A stretch of DNA of 60,000 nucleotides from Apostichopus japonicus (Eukaryota > Echinodermata > Holothuroidea > Aspidochirotida > Stichopodidae). This document shows positions 13,365-24,452 of this stretch, one piece after another. How positions within the stretch are numbered: the first letter of the stretch is position 1; each line of letters begins with the position of its first letter. Below the pieces are notes generated by a model. It did not search any database and had not been told where the DNA came from. It saw nothing but the letters and a program-made list of their open reading frames with translations. The DNA lies in NCBI RefSeq assembly GCF_037975245.1, contig NC_092570.1, positions 7,113,001-7,173,000 on the forward strand, read 5' to 3'. The translations under genes were made by a program, and so were the position numbers.

Positions 13365-13943
13365 TTAAAGGATTGGTTCAGGTGTTTGACATGTATATCT
13401 TGTATGAAAGAGCTTAAAAGGACAAACAGAATAGTGAAGAAACTACCATGATAGCATTCTCCGTTAAGGAGATATCACATTTTGAAGATTTCAAAATTTC
13501 TTTGTAAATGACTGGTGTAGAAAGACTAACTGTGAGGGTGTGATGTCACATCCTCACTTCCTTAACATGCGTCAATATATTTCATTAAAAAATAATTACA
13601 TTTTTTTTCACAAATCTAAGAAAATATAATCAAACATTCTTCAGATGTTAAATCTCAAATACTTCCCTTGAAATATAAGAGATCCCCTGACGTATATTTT
13701 GGTTGTAAGTCATAAAATCTTACAAAATATTTTAATAAAATAACAAAGACTTTTCAGGAATGTGAGGATATGACGTCACAGCTAGTATGATTTCAGCAGT
13801 TTCTACACAATCAGATAGAACTTTAAACTTGAATATCTCCTAAACGGGAAAAGATATTTGAATAATTTCTTCACTATTGGGTGTCTTTTATTGTCCTCTT
13901 TCATATAAGATAAACATTTGTGACACCTGAACTATTCCTTTAA
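13365..13943. mobile_element. TTAA-flanked MITE with extended inverted arms, 579 bp
   Basis: The left end reads TTAAAGGATTGGTTCAGGTG. The complement of the right end reads TTAAAGGAATAGTTCAGGTG, an inverted repeat of at least 20 bases with two mismatches, and TTAA lies at each border. The arms continue as a diverged palindrome: inner segments near 13457 (CTCCGTTAAGGAGATATC) and 13840 (GATATCTCC read on one strand) correspond. Both arms also carry TGATGTCA- or TGACGTCA-like sites (near 13541 and 13770). It has no coding capacity and differs in sequence from family D. Confidence 0.8.
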
Positions 13944-14999
13944 GTAAGTGTCAAGTTATCAACAGAAATGAGATAAATATTATTTAGGTACATGTGTAAA
14001 GAGCTATATATCCATGTCAATGTTGATTTCTCCAGTGCCTGTTACATAATTGGGCTTGCAACACATTGATAAATCTTTAATATTTCAATTCCTTTCATAA
14101 ATATATGAATCAATAATAACCTCTGTGGTAATGTATGTTGCCATTTGGCAAGATTCCTAACCATGAAAAATTTAAATGTCATGTTCTCGCTAACGGTTTA
14201 AAACAGTTTTAACCTCTATCTCGATTCAACTCTGAACCATGAAACTTGGGTCAATATGTTGTAAACAGTGCTGAAAGTACATTTACGGTAACACATAATC
14301 ACAATTTCAGTGAATGAGTCTATTTCAGTCCTAGAAACTTGTGATTTCATGCAAAACACTTTTCCATATTAATATTGACAAAACAAATGTTAACTTAAAT
14401 TCAGATTTTTTTGCTGCATTTATTTGAAATGAGATTTCAATAGTGGAACTGTAGAACCTCAATTCTATGTCGATATTCTAGCAATCGTTTACTAAATTCA
14501 GCTGAAGAAAGTGATTGAAGATCTACATGTTTATTCATGAATATTATATTCATGAATATACATAAATCTATCAAGAGTCTATTCATTAATATGATCCATA
14601 CTCATCCAAGTTTCTTGAATATTTTTAATACCAAATTTTTGTAAAAATGCCTCCCCATGCAGTGAGTCCCATAAGGAGTTAAATTGGGCTATACTGTACT
14701 TTCTATATGGGCCATTGATATACACTGTATCACTTATAACATTTCTACTACACTTGACTTGGTATTCCACCTAAATTAGCAACTTCTGTGGGTCATGTTG
14801 CTCTAGTTCAAATATAATATCTCATTCCATGTTTTAATTCTCCTTCCATTCCCCCCCCCCCCCCCCGCCCTCTCCCCTATTTCCATTTCAGGAAGTACAG
14901 TAGATATAGCCACAACTATAAAACTATGCGAACTCGTGCAGTCTTGTTCGTCAGATTTTTCCGACGTTATTGGCTGACATCTTTCTCCCGCACCAATGG
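13944..14999. other. 3' flank of the GPCR gene
   Basis: This lies downstream of the minus-strand receptor stop and may include its 3' UTR, though I cannot place the cleavage site. A doubled ATTCATGAAT palindrome lies at 14533-14559 and a poly-C run at about 14852-14866. A 63-codon minus-strand frame at 14579-14770 is not recognisable. Confidence 0.4.
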
Positions 15000-15977
15000 T
15001 TAGCTTGTACTCCCTCTGAACATTTTCAAAAACTTTTCGCGGAATTTTCTGTTGTAGATAGAATAGACGAATGTGTTCCACCAAGTGTTGAACACAGCAA
15101 TAATGAGTATCGTTGCATCAAGCCACGGGGGGATCTCGACTCGTAAAAAGTTTAGAACAACCACGGTCGAGTAAGGCGCGTACGACAGGATGAAAAACCC
15201 GGTGACGATCAGCGCCGTTCGCATTGCTTTGAATTCGGAACTCCGAGCCTGCTGATGAATTTGCGGCTGTGAATCGTTCCTTTGCTCCGGGCGATATCCT
15301 CCTTCAGGTTGGGAGGAAGAAATGCTCGTCAACGCTGCGTTGATTCTTCGCGAGTGTTGTCGTGAAGTCTGCCACAGTCGGATGTAAATTATCAACAGGA
15401 CGAAGATTTGAAAGTAGAGGCAGACTGACAGGAGAAACGGGTAGACGCCTTGCAAATTTTGCAGTTGTGTTATGCAGAGGCGATAAACCCTGTCGTATCT
15501 CACGTTATCCAAGAACGACTCTATGGTCATGCACAGCTGAATGAAGATAAACCAAGCTCCGAGCACTGACCCGCAGAGGAGCAATATGTTCCGATCACTC
15601 GAGTATCGCTGGTGAATGAACGGTTTCGAGACGGCGAAGTAACGGTCGATGTTCAGCAATAATAGCATCGTACTCCCGCCTCCCCCGAAAAAGAAAAGGA
15701 GAAATCCCAGGATCTTACACATGATGTCTCCCCACAGCCACCTGTCGAGCAAAGCACACGGAAACACCGAAAACATTACCATCCCATGGCCCAAGTCGTT
15801 GATGGCCAGAATCGTCATAAATCTCTTCGCCGATTCGGGATAATTTGTCAATTTTGGCAACACGAGCACGTTCACGATATTTCCTATGACGGCCATCACT
15901 CCTACTGCGAAGTAGAGGGCGCCATGAAGCCATGGTGGGAGATCTTGAGACAGTGTCGAATTCGAGTCGTTATTCAT
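15000..15977 (-). CDS. Rhodopsin-type (class A) G-protein-coupled receptor, intronless
   Basis: The 325-residue product is a plasma-membrane receptor that should signal through heterotrimeric G proteins; its ligand is unknown. Seven hydrophobic segments are visible. Class A landmarks include Asn33 in TM1 (GNIVN), Asp61 in TM2 (LAIND), Cys87 with Cys168 for the usual disulfide, Asp111-Arg112-Tyr113 at the end of TM3, Trp142 in TM4 and Pro180 in TM5. TM6 has SYAP (265-268) instead of CWxP. TM7 has NTFVY (301-305), so the usual NPxxY proline is a threonine. The short N-terminus has Asn-Asp-Ser and Asn-Ser-Thr glycosylation sites, and loop 3 is long and polar (about 203-250). An in-frame TGA at 15990-15992 bounds the start. 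Such intronless orphan receptors are often expanded in echinoderms; assigning it to a subfamily would need a tree. Confidence 0.93.
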   Translation of the reverse strand: MNNDSNSTLSQDLPPWLHGALYFAVGVMAVIGNIVNVLVLPKLTNYPESAKRFMTILAINDLGHGMVMFSVFPCALLDRWLWGDIMCKILGFLLFFFGGGGSTMLLLLNIDRYFAVSKPFIHQRYSSDRNILLLCGSVLGAWFIFIQLCMTIESFLDNVRYDRVYRLCITQLQNLQGVYPFLLSVCLYFQIFVLLIIYIRLWQTSRQHSRRINAALTSISSSQPEGGYRPEQRNDSQPQIHQQARSSEFKAMRTALIVTGFFILSYAPYSTVVVLNFLRVEIPPWLDATILIIAVFNTWWNTFVYSIYNRKFREKFLKMFRGSTS

Positions 15978-16152
15978 AACGTTTCGTTGTCATGGAAACC
16001 TGGCACGAGTGTTCTCCGACTAAAAACGGTACAGGGTAGCAGTGCGAAATTTATATTATGCGAGACAGAAAAAGTTAACCTTTCATCGGATCAACCCTCC
16101 TCTGTATATGACTGATTAAAATTTGTGGTTCATCATCACCATATCAAAAGCA

Positions 16153-16190
16153 GCCAATCCTTTGACCTTCTTTGACCTCCTTTGACCAAT
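16153..16190 (-). promoter_or_regulatory. Candidate GPCR promoter: three AGGTCA-like half-sites between CCAAT boxes
   Basis: About 180-215 bases upstream of the receptor ATG, the plus strand carries TTTGACC three times at a 10-base period (16161-16187). Read in the gene's direction this gives three GGTCA half-sites in tandem, two of them full AGGTCA, separated by 4 bases. That is the DR4 arrangement bound by some nuclear receptors. CCAAT motifs flank the array at about 16154 and 16186. Regulation by a nuclear receptor is inference; no transcription start is known. Confidence 0.45.
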
Positions 16191-17229
16191 GGAAGTGTTG
16201 CATTATTTATAAAACTAATCACCGAACATGATGATTTTGGTTTCAGTATAGCAATTAAGTCTCCAAAAGTAACAAAATGTGTTAACAAGTTGACGTGAGT
16301 GAATCTTGTTAAAACATATACTCACAGCTTGCCAGTGAATTTCTGTATAGATCTGCAAGATCTATTACTGCCAAAGTTAATCTGTTTTGGTTGATGTGAT
16401 ATAGATGTGTTATTTTAGTTGCTAAGTTTCCCACTGCCAACAAAAATTTCCCCTCGTTGCATTTCCATAGGTCTGTTTCCCTTGGTTAAGAAATGCCTAA
16501 TTTGTAGTTCAATTTTGAATACTATACGCCTGGAATAATCTAATGAAATATAATTTCACTTACCTATATATAATCAGAACAATGTTTTTGTTATTTAAAA
16601 TGTAAAATCGTTATGGGAGTAATTTTAAAACAGTTATACACAAAATTTATAAATCTTAAGTTTTTTTGGTTCCTTTGGTAAGTGCTGGACTTGTCTACTG
16701 GATTGCGGAGAAAATTTCCCTGCTTGGTTCTTTTGTTGTTTGACACTTAATATCATCAGCCGCAGAAGTGCTTCTTTTTTCTTTAGAGGAAAGCAAATTG
16801 CGTCGCATTAATAGATTTGGTGAGGCAGATAATCTCTTTTAGTGAACTACAGCTAACTTATCAGGTAAAACACAATTGTCCACGTTCTAGTTTTCTTCGT
16901 GGTCTGCAGCTATGACCTCATACGTCATTCCGTTCACGAACTGACGATTCACTCATTTATGGCATCGTAAACAAGAGAAGTTGACGATTTGTTGAGAAAA
17001 GGTAACAATTCATTATGAAACACGAATCCCTAGAGTTTAAGCTATACGAACAAAGAATCTGTTCCTGCGGTGGTTTTCTTGTCTCGGATAAATATCTCGT
17101 TCTCTATACTGATATTGTCAACATCGTTGCTGATCCTTCCTCTGTTGTCACCTCGGTAAATCCCAGATTTCCCTATCAAATGATTAACTTAGTGAATATC
17201 GCTTCGATATCGCAAAAATTCCTTATATA
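16191..17229. other. 5' flank of the GPCR gene
   Basis: No further gene is recognisable. It could hold distal promoter sequence. Confidence 0.4.
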
Positions 17230-17830
17230 TTGATTGTAACACTGATGATATCACTAACACATTCCTATAACGTCTGTGGTAAGACAGTTATCCTCGTGGA
17301 GTTGCTTCTGTGATATCACATAGATCCATTTTTGAAATCATTATTCTGATATCACGGATAAACTTTTTATATACCTGACTTTATATCCTTGTTTTATATG
17401 ATTTACTCTGGTAAGACAAGATATCCTTCTTAACTGTGACTCCAACCTCACAGATATAACCTTAAATTAACTAGGCTGATGTCACAGAAAATCCTTTTTA
17501 ATCCTCTTTATTCCAATGTCACAGATAATCCTTTATTAATCATAATTCTGGTGTCACATTTTTTCCCCTGTTCATCTTTATTCTAATATTGCACAGGTAT
17601 CCTTCGTTACTCGTTAAAATATCCTTGTTTTAATCATGACTATGATGTCACAGATATTCTTTCTCAGATCATCTTTTTAAGGCTTTCCTCTGGTATATCA
17701 CAAACGTAGTCCACAAACGTATATCTCAAACTCATATCACAAACTTATATCACAAACGTAGTTCTCTGGTATATCACAAACGTGCTCTTCCTCAAGTAGT
17801 CCAATATCACAGATGTGCCTTTTAATCATT
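17230..17830 (+). repeat. Degenerate minisatellite built on TGATGTCACAGAT-like units
   Basis: Variants of GATATCACAGAT or GATGTCACAGAT followed by ATCCTTTTTAATC and ATTCTG recur about every 45-55 bases across roughly 600 bp. Near 17690-17785 the units become ATATCACAAACGTAG and repeat more tightly. The copies are diverged, so this is an old tandem array. The frame at 17015-17233 overlaps its start and is probably not a gene. Confidence 0.65.
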
Positions 17831-19563
17831 ACACTCTTGGTTGGTATCAAGTTCTTCTTTTTGCAATTTGTCTAACTCTTACAGATATCTATTTGCTGAT
17901 TGGTTAAAATTGATTTTCAATTTCTTTCAAGTTCCAGATAATCAGTTTAAATTCTGTACTATTTTCACACTTTTTATTTTTGTAGCTTTTTTCAAAATGT
18001 GATCAACCGTGGCAAATTATTCCAACCGTGTGATACTACAGGCAAATGTGTCTGGTTTAAACAGGTTCAAACACGCCCAAGAAGAATTCCTTCCATAATC
18101 CCTCTGCTGATGAATTTTGAAAAAAAATTCTTTAATGTTTCCTCCGAGATTGATCTATAGCATTGATCTGACGCGATCTTCTTATAAATGTTACTATACG
18201 TAGCCAAAGTGCTTCAAGAACAATCACCCCTCCCTCAATAGAGACAATTTACCATGTAAATATCGCCGGAGATTTGACGATCTTTTAAGCTAGTGGTGAT
18301 CAACTTAGGCTCTTCGAGGTGGCGATCTCTTCTAGTTGAATCCATTCAGTTGTTTTAATAAAATCATCCACACTCACGGCAAGACCACCGCGATATTAAA
18401 TAATGAATTGGCTTCGAATATTTCTATCCTATGAAGATTTTTGTTCTCTTCATCTGCGTGCAGCGGGGAGGGAATTGTTTGACGGTTATGGCTATGATTT
18501 CAAACCCAATGTTTATTTATTCATTAATGTGTTCAGTATATTAGTAATTGATGTTGTCTGTCAAGGGATTTATATTAGATCTTAACGAGGATGGTACGAT
18601 CGTGATGTATAGGCCTATATATCTAAGTAACTTTTTTTTTTTTTTTTTGTCAAAAATCATACGTCAATTGCTGTACTTTTGCGTAGCGAATCAAGTAGAG
18701 CGAATCACATTCATTTCTTCATGTCTAAAAATAAAGTAAAACATTTTTTTTTACAAAATTCTTACATCTTGAAAGTTTTCTTTGAACTGTATTTTTCTTT
18801 TTCAAAGTGTTCTAGAATGATTGAAAATAGAAAAGAAATTATGAATTTGAGTTTAGGTTTAGAGAGTTTTTGTATCCCTATCAGGGTAAAGCGATATATT
18901 AATGATTTAGCTGACTTAATTAAAACTTAATCAAGAAAAAGCATGCTTAAAGGGGTATTCCAGTGACTAAAGTTGATCCGTTAACAAAATGGCTGGAAAT
19001 TTTCTCAAGCAGTACCAGGTCATAAACCATGCACATCCCCATAGCATTTTGTATTGCAAAGATATAATTTTTCAAATTAGGTGATATTTTCTGGCAACAG
19101 CAGAGTTAATAATATCTTCATGGAAAAATTGAGTTGATTTTTTTATTTATTTACTTTTAATTTTCTCTATAATATTTCAATCGGTTTTTTTTTTTAAAAC
19201 AGAGGATAGTATTAAATATTTCTACAATTTTTTTTTTTGCATTTTGATAAATATCTAATTATGGAGAACATTGACAGCTTTAGCAAAGGATAATAGGAAC
19301 ATAAAGCTTTCGAGGAACATTCTACCCAGATGGCAATCACAGAACACTTACGTGTGATACATTTCCTAGAGTAACGAAGGTTTTTAATAACCAGTGACAA
19401 GAAGGTGACGTTCCATCAACCAGATCTTGATTTAGGGATAAAATATCTAGATCGGGTTATATCAACTCACAGTGTGGTATATTTGTTTGCTTCTTCATAG
19501 AAGTGTGATGCTGTCTGCCAGTAGGAAATGGTCATGTTTTAACGCTTGCATTGCTATTATGTT
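17831..19563. other. Gene-free stretch with a one-ended TTAA element
   Basis: No gene is found. A sequence starting TTAAAGGGGTATTCCAGTGA at 18947 looks like the left end of a TTAA-type MITE, but I could not find the matching right end. T-runs lie near 18632, 19185 and 19231. Confidence 0.4.
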
Positions 19564-19965
19564 CAGTGGCGGAGCTAGGGGTATTGGTCAAGGGGGGGGG
19601 GGGGGGGCGAGAATGGTCTGTAGAGCACTTTCGACACTATCTAAGCGGAGCACCACCACAGGTTGCCTCGGAGCGTACATAAATTTTTTGAGTAAAGATA
19701 CTCCCTAGATCGCCGGAAATGACCCTTTCCGGGCCTTACTAATTTGCAGATAAACGAAGAATAAATAGGTGTCATCGCCATTTTGTCAGAAAATTACACC
19801 AACAAAATGTGACAAATGTCAATATGTATTTGAGAGCGCAATAAAAAAGTCAATAATCGCGAATAAGTAAAAAGTGGTAAAAAGCTAAAAAGGGCGCCAG
19901 CAGTCCATTTGAGTCCGTCAGGGAGGGCATCCGCCCCCTCTGACTGTATGGACGCTCCGCCACTG
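19564..19965 (+). mobile_element. hAT-like MITE, family B, 402 bp
   Basis: The terminal inverted repeats CAGTGGCGGAGC and GCTCCGCCACTG are perfect over 12 bases. The flanking 8-bp duplication ATTATGTT (19556-19563 and 19966-19973) is exact. A G-run follows the left end, then the CTATCTAAGCGGAGC block. No transposase is encoded. Almost the same element occurs reversed at 24049-24452. Confidence 0.93.
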
Positions 19966-20330
19966 ATTATGTTACTTAATTGTATGGGACATATCATAAC
20001 GTGATACATTTCATATGTAAACTGTACAATCACTAAATATTATTCTGACTTTCATATTTTGGCCAAAGGTTATATTTATCTCCCCCTTTTGGATATATGA
20101 TTTTTACAGTTTAATATATTTGGCAGGACTTTGATGCTGTGAGATGATATGTTGATGAACATTTGCCTGACTTGTTTAAAATTCATATTTTTTGCTGTTG
20201 TATCTGTTATCAGTATGTACCTTCCACTTCAGTATGTACTTTCAACTTTTTAGATTTAAACAACTTTTATCAAATCTTTGACACAATCTAACTTCAGTGT
20301 CTGGAAAGATATGATTTGACCTGATGAAGC

Positions 20331-20695
20331 TTAAAGGCAATAAAGACTCGCCCCAAATCGCGTGCCGCGCTCTGAAAAAGTTAACTTTCCGTTGCTTGCA
20401 AATGACGTTTTCTTCTCGTTGCTACAAAATGCAGACAGTAATGAAACCGTGATACCTTGTTATATTTTATCTAGACCTGAGATGTCCACGCTGCTATGTA
20501 CAATGTGTTGTGGGTATTGACTGTAGCTGTATATATTGACTGTACACTAGTGTCTAATTACCGACGGTAGCAAGCTGTGTGTGTATTTTCTGGGATCGAT
20601 GGTGGTGTCTATCACTTCTGTTACACCTCATTCCAAACTAGGACAGATTACCGGCATGAGACGTTTCTTTGTGCGCGAGTCTTCACACCCTTTAA
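20331..20695 (+). mobile_element. TTAA-flanked MITE, family D copy 2, 365 bp
   Basis: It starts TTAAAGGCAATAAAGACTCG and ends with GAGTCTTCACACCCTTTAA, matching the copy at 10331-10698 over its whole length. Shared internal landmarks include TTACCGACGGTAGCAAGCTG and TTTTCTGGGATCGATGG. There is TTAA at both borders. Confidence 0.87.
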
Positions 20696-22195
20696 TTTTA
20701 TGCACTTTTATTTATCCATTGTGTGGGTGTGGGCGTGTGTGTACAATATATAATTGTGTGTTTTTTTATAATTTATTAAAACTAAAATTATGTCAACCGA
20801 ACAGAACATTTCTGTATTTTAGACTAACATGTTTTCCAGAACTTTGATGTATTATTCAGGCTTTTAAGAATTCTTCACTTAAATTTGCGTACTTTCTGTA
20901 AAAAAGACATCGATTTTAGATCGTTTTGAAATCGAAATCGGTTAAAATGTTTAATTTCTGGTATTTGCTTTCAAATTACTCTTTAAGTGCATTTTCATTG
21001 AGAGCTAATGCATCATGTGTATCAGAGCGAGGACGAAAATGCGTTGAAAGTCTTTCTTTTGGATATAAACTAATTGGATAGCTAATAGCAGCTGAATCGA
21101 AAGTAACTTATGTATCTTTTTCCCAAAGGAAGGCAAATTGAAGCATGCAAATTGAAATAAACTAGATAATAGGTCGTTTTCGGCAATCATATGTGTGTTG
21201 ATTGATAGTTTTTTTCCAGAGAATGTTACAACCAGAAATCAGCAGTTGTGTTATAATGGTCTTTTCATCCAGAACCCAAAGTGGGGAATAATTAAAATCT
21301 CAAAGGCTTTTAATTGCTGGTGAGTTTTATTAATTGTTATCGTGAGGTTTGAAATCGTCTGTAAAAAGTTCTAAGATACTGGCATTTGAACTTCATCTGC
21401 ACCCATGAAATAATTAAAATTAATGGTGAAAGTGTTCAAAATATCAGGCCATATTTTTGGTTGAAATTAAGTACTGTTTCAGGTCATTTTGAAAAGTTTT
21501 GACAGCGGTCTTGAATTTCCCCACGAAACATCAATCAACTCTAAATATTGACTTTGTGGATGTTGTTGTATGGACAAATAAAAGGTGTTCAGGTAATTTG
21601 TTTATGAAAGGGTTGCTTTGGTCAATTTTTGCTCTTTTTTTTATCATCATTGTTTAACGATAATAAAATGTACAGAAAACATTTAAAGGAAATCTGTCAT
21701 GGAACTTTTTACTCTTTCCATTCCAAGCAATACATTCATGTTTATGATCTGTCATTTGCTATAAATGCTCTATTTAGCAGGTCTGTTCTATGTTGAATTT
21801 CTTGCCGATAGGAATCTACGAGAAGAGTAATTCTAAGAGATCATTTGCCGCAGCGAATTAATGGTTAATAAACAATTAAACAGTGTTCGCCACAAAAGAA
21901 GCCACGGTGGTATTGAGCAGAGCCAATAAAGACTAATCCTGCAGTCTGTTTCTATCCAAAAAAATTCTATATGCATCTGTCATGGAGTTTTTACCCCTCC
22001 ATCCTTACAGATCGCTTTTACAAAACATTTCTTTTTATTAATATTCCCATCTGTATCTTCAACCCGATTGTGATCGTCTACACAACTCAGCTGGCAATCC
22101 TGTTTGGTTTTGTTAGAGTATACCTTTGCAGCAACCTCCCGGGATGTAACACGAATCGAGGGAGTCTGTAAGTTGCCTGCTCACATTTGCAGTAG
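20696..22195. other. Gene-free stretch with a short direct repeat
   Basis: No gene is recognised. ATCTGTCATGGA followed by a T-rich TTTTTAC segment occurs near 21690 and again near 21974, about 284 bases apart. This may be the edges of an unrecognised element. Confidence 0.35.
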
Positions 22196-22199
22196 GTCA

Positions 22200-22735
22200 T
22201 GGTAGTTGGCAATGCAACTGGGCTACCTTAGCCATATTGGGGCTTCTTGGGTCCACTGGAGTATCTAGGTTATGATTAAGGTTAACTGGGCTGATGGGGC
22301 CATCCTGGGGTAGTTCATCTGGCTTCACTTTACCCACCTGAAGTATGTCACTTGAGTCAACTGAGCTATCTGGGACATCTAGACTGACTGGTCCACTTGT
22401 GCCAGTGTGGCCCTTCTTGGCTAACTGGACCATCTCTGCTATTAAATGGGCCCTGAAGACTAACTAATACACTTGATCAACTGGGCCATGTAAAATCTAA
22501 CTGAACCATTTGGGCTGTCTGGGCAGTGTGGACGTTATGAATTCTCTTGGAAAACAGGGCCATTTTAGATATCTGGACTCATGGGTTAACTTTATATGTG
22601 CCTAATTCTGAAATTATTGGGCCACCTCAACAATCCAGGTTGTATGGACTTAACTGAACTGCCTGAGCAATCTTGGCTGTCTGGGCCATCTTGGGTAAGT
22701 GGGCCATCTAGTCTAGTTGGGCCTTGTGGGATATC
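22200..22735 (+). repeat. Degenerate minisatellite rich in CTGGGCCATCT-like units
   Basis: Variants of AACTGGGCCATCTTGGG, GGGCTACCTTAGCCAT, GGGCTGTCTGGGC and similar recur every 15-25 bases over about 540 bp. The repeat keeps a 78-codon minus-strand frame open (22197-22433), but that frame has no start context or domain to suggest translation. The copies are too diverged for exact alignment by eye. Confidence 0.6.
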
Positions 22736-22739
22736 TCAC

Positions 22740-24048
22740 ATTGTAGGTAGTAGTGTTTAAAGGCATTGCACTACCTTCAGAAATTGCTGCACTGATGTGT
22801 TACGATTGTGTGGAAGAGTAGCAATCATATATGCCTTTGTAGTTCACTGGGTTTTATATGTACTTATAGTTATAATCTATGTTAAAGGTTAGTTTAAAAG
22901 TTTCTAATCACCCAGTTTTACAGTTTTTTCTGCCTTTTTTTTGGCTCAGGAATAGCAGAAATTTAATTTGTTGCAGCCTTTAGTTTGGCAAATGTTTCAG
23001 TCATTTTTTTGTATTCCTCTTTAATAGTTCATTAATGTTCTCCCTCTGCTCTTGTGTATTCCACGCCTTATACCCATCTTTGCTCTATTACTACTGCACT
23101 TTCAATTCCTATCAGAACTTTTGCTTTATCTTCAAACTTTTTACGTTAAACAATTCCTGTTCCTTTCATGATATGGAATAGCCCTATCCTTGCCTTAAAA
23201 AATCTACCAATGCTGTTATCTCTCACTAAAATCATGAATTAAAACATACGTTACTTCATCCATTCTATAATAATATCAGTTAGAGAGTAGGGACGACATA
23301 GAGGACAGAATTGGTGAGCATGGAAAGATAAACAAGATGTACATGTCCATTCGTCTTCAAAATGTTCTTTTTTGTTCCTCCTTCATCGGTAAGGTCCCAT
23401 ATCTTCGCACCCCTCACCCATCCTCCACGACCTTACCAACGTGAGGGGATTTCCCAGGGCTCGGGATTCGATTTGTGGATAAATTTGGACACTTACCAGG
23501 ATATCCCCGCGCACAGAGACAAGGTTTGCATTTTAAAGTGGTCGTCAGATGGTTTTTGGAATCGTGTTGGATTGAATCACCACCAGCCAGCAGTGTTATC
23601 TTAAGATTGTGAGTAGCATATTACTCTTGGCAAAACAATTTTAATACTAACCTTGAATATATTTTTAAAAAAAAACAGATTTAATTTTCAGTTTTGCAGA
23701 TACTGAAATAACCTAAAATAACCTTTCTACCATCCTTCCCCCCCCAAAAAAAAACATCTCCCTCTGTATAACAAATTAGAAAATGTTGGTCTTGAGTATA
23801 CTCATTGTGTGCTCGTTGCTAACGGCAACCTGTAATACAGTCGAATAAATCTATTGCATATTCGTATCCTGTTGGATTCAGAAAGTTGAAGACTGATTTT
23901 TGCTGAACAGCAATGTCTTCCCACCCCCTTTTGCATTTTACTTCCACTGTCCTCTTCCACCCCTCACTTCCTCTACCCATCCTCTCTAACCCCTCCCCCA
24001 ATTCTCTCTCCTACTCCTGTCCTCCTTCTCTCACACCTCCCCTCTCTC
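22740..24048. other. Gene-free stretch
   Basis: No gene is recognised. The last part (about 23910-24048) is strongly C/T-rich low-complexity sequence. Confidence 0.4.
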
Positions 24049-24452
24049 CAGTGCGGAGTGATCCATACAGTCAGAGGGGCGGATGCCCCCCCCCCCCCCC
24101 CTGACGGACTTAAATGGACTGCTGGCACCCTTTTCAGCTATTTACCATTTTTTACTTATTCGCGATTATTGACTTTTTTATTGCGCTCTCAAATACCTAT
24201 TGACATTTGTCACATTTTGTTGGTGTAATTTTCTGACAAACTGGCGATGACACCAGGACTATTTATTCTTCGTTTATCTGCAAATAAGCAAGGCCCGGAA
24301 AGGGTCATTTCTGGCGATCTAGGGAGTATCTTTACTCAAAAAATTTCTGTACGTTACGCGCCAACCTGTGGTGGCGCTCCGCTTAGATAGTGTCAAAGCG
24401 CCCCTACAGACCATTCTCGCCCCCCCCCGACCAATACCTAGCTCCGCCACTG
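24049..24452 (-). mobile_element. hAT-like MITE, family B, inverted copy, 404 bp
   Basis: Read on the minus strand this starts CAGTGGCGGAGCTAG and ends near CTCCGCACTG, matching 19564-19965 throughout, including the ATCTAAGCGGAGCGCCACCA block. The left TIR has lost a base (CAGTGCGGAG). The flanks are only weakly alike, so the target duplication has decayed or was C/T-rich to begin with. Confidence 0.82.

Noticed and set aside
14579-14770. A 63-codon minus-strand frame with mixed composition (WDSLHGEAFLQKFG)
   Set aside because: It looks protein-like but I do not recognise it, and no splice partners or start context support it.
15362-16115. Several plus-strand frames opposite the GPCR
   Set aside because: They are antisense shadows of the receptor; the minus-strand reading has seven membrane spans and conserved motifs.
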